9,300 bases of DNA, taken from the NCBI GenBank assembly GCA_003158355.1, contig PMIV01000096.1:1-9300 (forward strand), in the 5' to 3' direction. Origin of the DNA: Anaerolineaceae bacterium (GTDB lineage: Bacteria > Chloroflexota > Anaerolineae > Anaerolineales > Anaerolineaceae). The notes beneath the pieces were generated by a model that made no database searches, was not told the origin of the DNA, and saw only the letters and a program-made list of their open reading frames with translations. Each line of letters begins with the position of its first letter. Position 1 is the first letter of the stretch. Position numbers and translations under genes: made by a program. Below are positions 7,796-9,300 of the stretch, one piece after another.

Positions 7796-7827
7796 ACACT
7801 CCCGGTTTTTAAGACAGCCGGGAGTGT
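7796..7827. terminator. Hairpin between convergent priA and M23 genes, probable bidirectional terminator
   Basis: A perfect 10-base inverted repeat (ACACTCCCGG at 7796-7805 with its complement at 7818-7827) has a 12-base loop. It starts seven bases after the priA stop and lies 22 bases beyond the stop of the minus-strand gene. The flanks are A/T-rich on both sides (TATTTATAAATTT rightward, TTGTTATTTAAA leftward) but lack a clean T-run. Termination in both directions is likely but not equally strong. Confidence 0.8.
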
Positions 7828-7849
7828 GTATTTATAAATTTGGTTTTTA

Positions 7850-8959
7850 TTACGGCAAGACGTACCAGGGGTTTACAAAACCGCCGTTTGAACGCACTTC
7901 AAAATGAAGGTGGGCGCCGGTGACGTTACCGGTTGCCCCGGCAGCGCCAATGACCGTACCCTGATATACTGACGATCCGCAGGTGGCATAAACCGCAGAA
8001 AGATGGCCGTAAAGGGTCTGATAACCATCATTATGGTCGATCATCACCATGTAGCCGTAACCGGTATCATTCCAGCCGGCATAGACCACGGTGCCGTTAT
8101 CTGCAGCCCAGACCGAATCACCCGTTTGCGCGGCGATGTCGATGCCTCTATGAGAGCTGGTGTAATCGAAGCCTGAAAGGTAATGATTAGCGCTCGGCCA
8201 AACAATATTTCCTGAGCCCACTGGCCCGGTATCAGGAGCCTGGCAGCCGCCAGCACCTGCGATTACGCGGGTCACCCCAGAACGTGGCGTATATTCCACG
8301 GCCTGGATCCAGGATTGCACCTCACGATAACCGCCGGGGATCATCACCACCGAACCGGTTGTGATCACCGGGTCAGTGATATCCAGATGGTTGGAAGGCC
8401 AACTGATGATCTTGGATTCGTCCGCGACATATTTACCGGCAATGTTCTGCAGCTTATCGCCATCTTTCCACGTGTATAAAATACCGTCAGTGGGGGGAAT
8501 CGTCAACTGAGCCCCAATACTTAAGGCCACAGTGGGGTTATCCCCGAAATAATCATAATTTGCCCAAAGGATAGATTCCGGTTTCAGGTTAAATTGTTTG
8601 GCAATGCTGAAGATCGAATCCCCCGCTTCAACCGTGTAAGTGACCACAGAAGATCGTACACCATCCGGAACAATAGTGTTCAGATTTGGCCGCCGCGCAA
8701 CCGCAATCAGGTTGCTGACATCAGCGGCTTGAGTGGTAGGTAAGGCAACATTGAGGGGGGTGGGAGTATATTCAACCAAATCGGACTCGTCATTAGACTG
8801 TCCGAATAACTTCCCTTGAAACAATACCAGCAGTAAAACGACCACCAATAAAGCTGTCACGCCCCAGGATACTGCTGCCTTCCATGGAAAACTCTTTTTT
8901 GGAGAGGGCTTTACTTCCTCTTCGGCAGGTTTTTCTGGAGTCAATTTTTTTGAACTCAC
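7850..8959 (-). CDS. Membrane-anchored LysM / M23-family metallopeptidase (paralogue 2)
   Basis: This 369-residue protein has the same plan as the product of 3115-4323 and probably also cleaves or remodels peptidoglycan. A short Lys/Pro/Glu-rich cytoplasmic tail (1-27) is followed by one membrane helix (about 29-48) and a linker. A LysM domain is at about 106-156 ([17 protein letters not shown]) and a divergent LysM-like segment at 160-208. The M23 domain is at about 251-369. Zinc ligands H270 and D274 (HRGID) and H352 (HLH) are kept, as are catalytic H319 (YGHLS) and H350. Cysteines C239 and C327 match the pair in paralogue 1. The start is GTG at 8959, supported by GGAGG four bases upstream; no early ATG exists in frame. 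The GTG overlaps the rho stop as GTGA, so translation is probably coupled to rho. The tail differs from paralogue 1, so the two may have different partners or timing. Confidence 0.93.
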   Translation of the reverse strand: MSSKKLTPEKPAEEEVKPSPKKSFPWKAAVSWGVTALLVVVLLLVLFQGKLFGQSNDESDLVEYTPTPLNVALPTTQAADVSNLIAVARRPNLNTIVPDGVRSSVVTYTVEAGDSIFSIAKQFNLKPESILWANYDYFGDNPTVALSIGAQLTIPPTDGILYTWKDGDKLQNIAGKYVADESKIISWPSNHLDITDPVITTGSVVMIPGGYREVQSWIQAVEYTPRSGVTRVIAGAGGCQAPDTGPVGSGNIVWPSANHYLSGFDYTSSHRGIDIAAQTGDSVWAADNGTVVYAGWNDTGYGYMVMIDHNDGYQTLYGHLSAVYATCGSSVYQGTVIGAAGATGNVTGAHLHFEVRSNGGFVNPWYVLP

Positions 8960-9300
8960 TGATCCTCCGTTAAACTCTCCAGGAATTCTTGGTTATTCTT
9001 CGTTCGCGCAATTTTCTGCAGAATTGCCTCCGTGGCAACTGATGGATCCATGCCCGCGCCTTGCGGTGGGGTACCAATCATCTGCAAATACATGCGGCGC
9101 ATTAACCAAACCCGTTGTAAAATATCCGGCCCGAGAAGGAGTTCTTCTCGCCGGGTGGAAGAGCGCTCAAGATCGATTGCCGGGAATATTCTGCGTTCTT
9201 GCAAGCGGCGGGAAAGCTGAAGCTCCATGTTTCCCGTGCCCTTAAACTCTTCGTAAACCACATCATCCAACCGGCTGCCCGTATCGACCAATGCTGTAGC
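8956..9300 (-). CDS. rho: Transcription termination factor Rho, C-terminal 114 residues, cut by the right edge
   Basis: Rho is a hexameric RNA-dependent ATPase that pulls nascent RNA from RNA polymerase. Only the end of the motor domain is visible. It contains the highly conserved stretches [17 protein letters not shown] and [20 protein letters not shown]. The arginine in STRREELL aligns with the R366 arginine finger of E. coli Rho. The usual RSGTR reads RSSTR here. The tail after the conserved helices carries an extra segment rich in Gly and Pro ([16 protein letters not shown]) compared with E. coli, then the usual [17 protein letters not shown] ending. The reading frame is open to the last base of the window, so the RNA-binding domain, Walker A and Q-loop lie outside. 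The TGA stop at 8956-8958 overlaps the GTG of the M23 gene. Confidence 0.97.
   Translation of the reverse strand, partial: ATALVDTGSRLDDVVYEEFKGTGNMELQLSRRLQERRIFPAIDLERSSTRREELLLGPDILQRVWLMRRMYLQMIGTPPQGAGMDPSVATEAILQKIARTKNNQEFLESLTEDQ
8964..8968 (-). promoter_or_regulatory. Shine-Dalgarno that fixes the GTG start of the second M23 gene
   Basis: GGAGG on the minus strand, inside the 3' end of rho, lies four bases before the GTG at 8959. The next in-frame methionine is near residue 305, so this site decides the start. Confidence 0.8.

Noticed and set aside
1..9300. Signs of a mobile element, defence system, CRISPR array or RNA gene
   Set aside because: Every long stretch is explained by housekeeping or envelope genes. 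I saw no transposase, integrase, direct repeat array or tRNA-like fold, and the longest gap (2896-3114) is filled by promoters and CIRCE.

Overview
The window looks like an ordinary chromosomal segment of a bacterium most like the Chloroflexota, probably class Anaerolineae. This is inferred from three things: the hrcA-grpE-dnaK order behind a CIRCE operator, the style of the LysM/M23 peptidases, and the C-terminal tail of Rho. No search could be run, so the lineage is tentative. Coding density is high. I see no mobile element, CRISPR array, rRNA or tRNA gene, and no stretch without a gene longer than about 220 bases.

Layout. (1) 1-2973, minus strand: a heat-shock operon read right to left. 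It has a textbook sigma70-type promoter (TTGACT-17-TATGAT), a perfect CIRCE operator, then hrcA (repressor), grpE (nucleotide exchange factor) and dnaK (Hsp70). dnaK is cut by the left edge after 412 residues. (2) 2974-3114: a divergent control region whose second promoter (TTGACC-17-TATGAT) faces right. (3) 3115-4380, plus strand: a membrane-anchored protein with two LysM-like segments and an M23 peptidase domain, closed by a strong intrinsic terminator. (4) 4397-7789, plus strand: a probable two-gene operon of a MEMO/LigB-like protein (AmmeMemoRadiSam B type) and the replication-restart helicase PriA. (5) 7796-7827: a hairpin between converging genes, probably a shared terminator. (6) 7850-9300, minus strand: a second LysM/M23 peptidase that is clearly a paralogue of the first. 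It is joined by a 4-base GTGA overlap to the C-terminal end of rho, which is cut by the right edge.

How the genes work together. HrcA should repress its own operon through CIRCE, so the DnaK/GrpE chaperone pair is induced by heat or misfolded protein. The two M23 proteins are probably anchored in the cell membrane with their catalytic domains outside, where they would trim or remodel peptidoglycan; both keep all the zinc and catalytic residues. PriA reloads the replisome at stalled forks and Rho ends transcription. These are housekeeping functions.

Nothing here amounts to a clearly new system. The points most worth a second look are the M23 pair with a conserved cysteine pair at identical spacing, the cotranslation of one of them with rho, the MEMO-priA pairing, and the compact CIRCE/Shine-Dalgarno arrangement.
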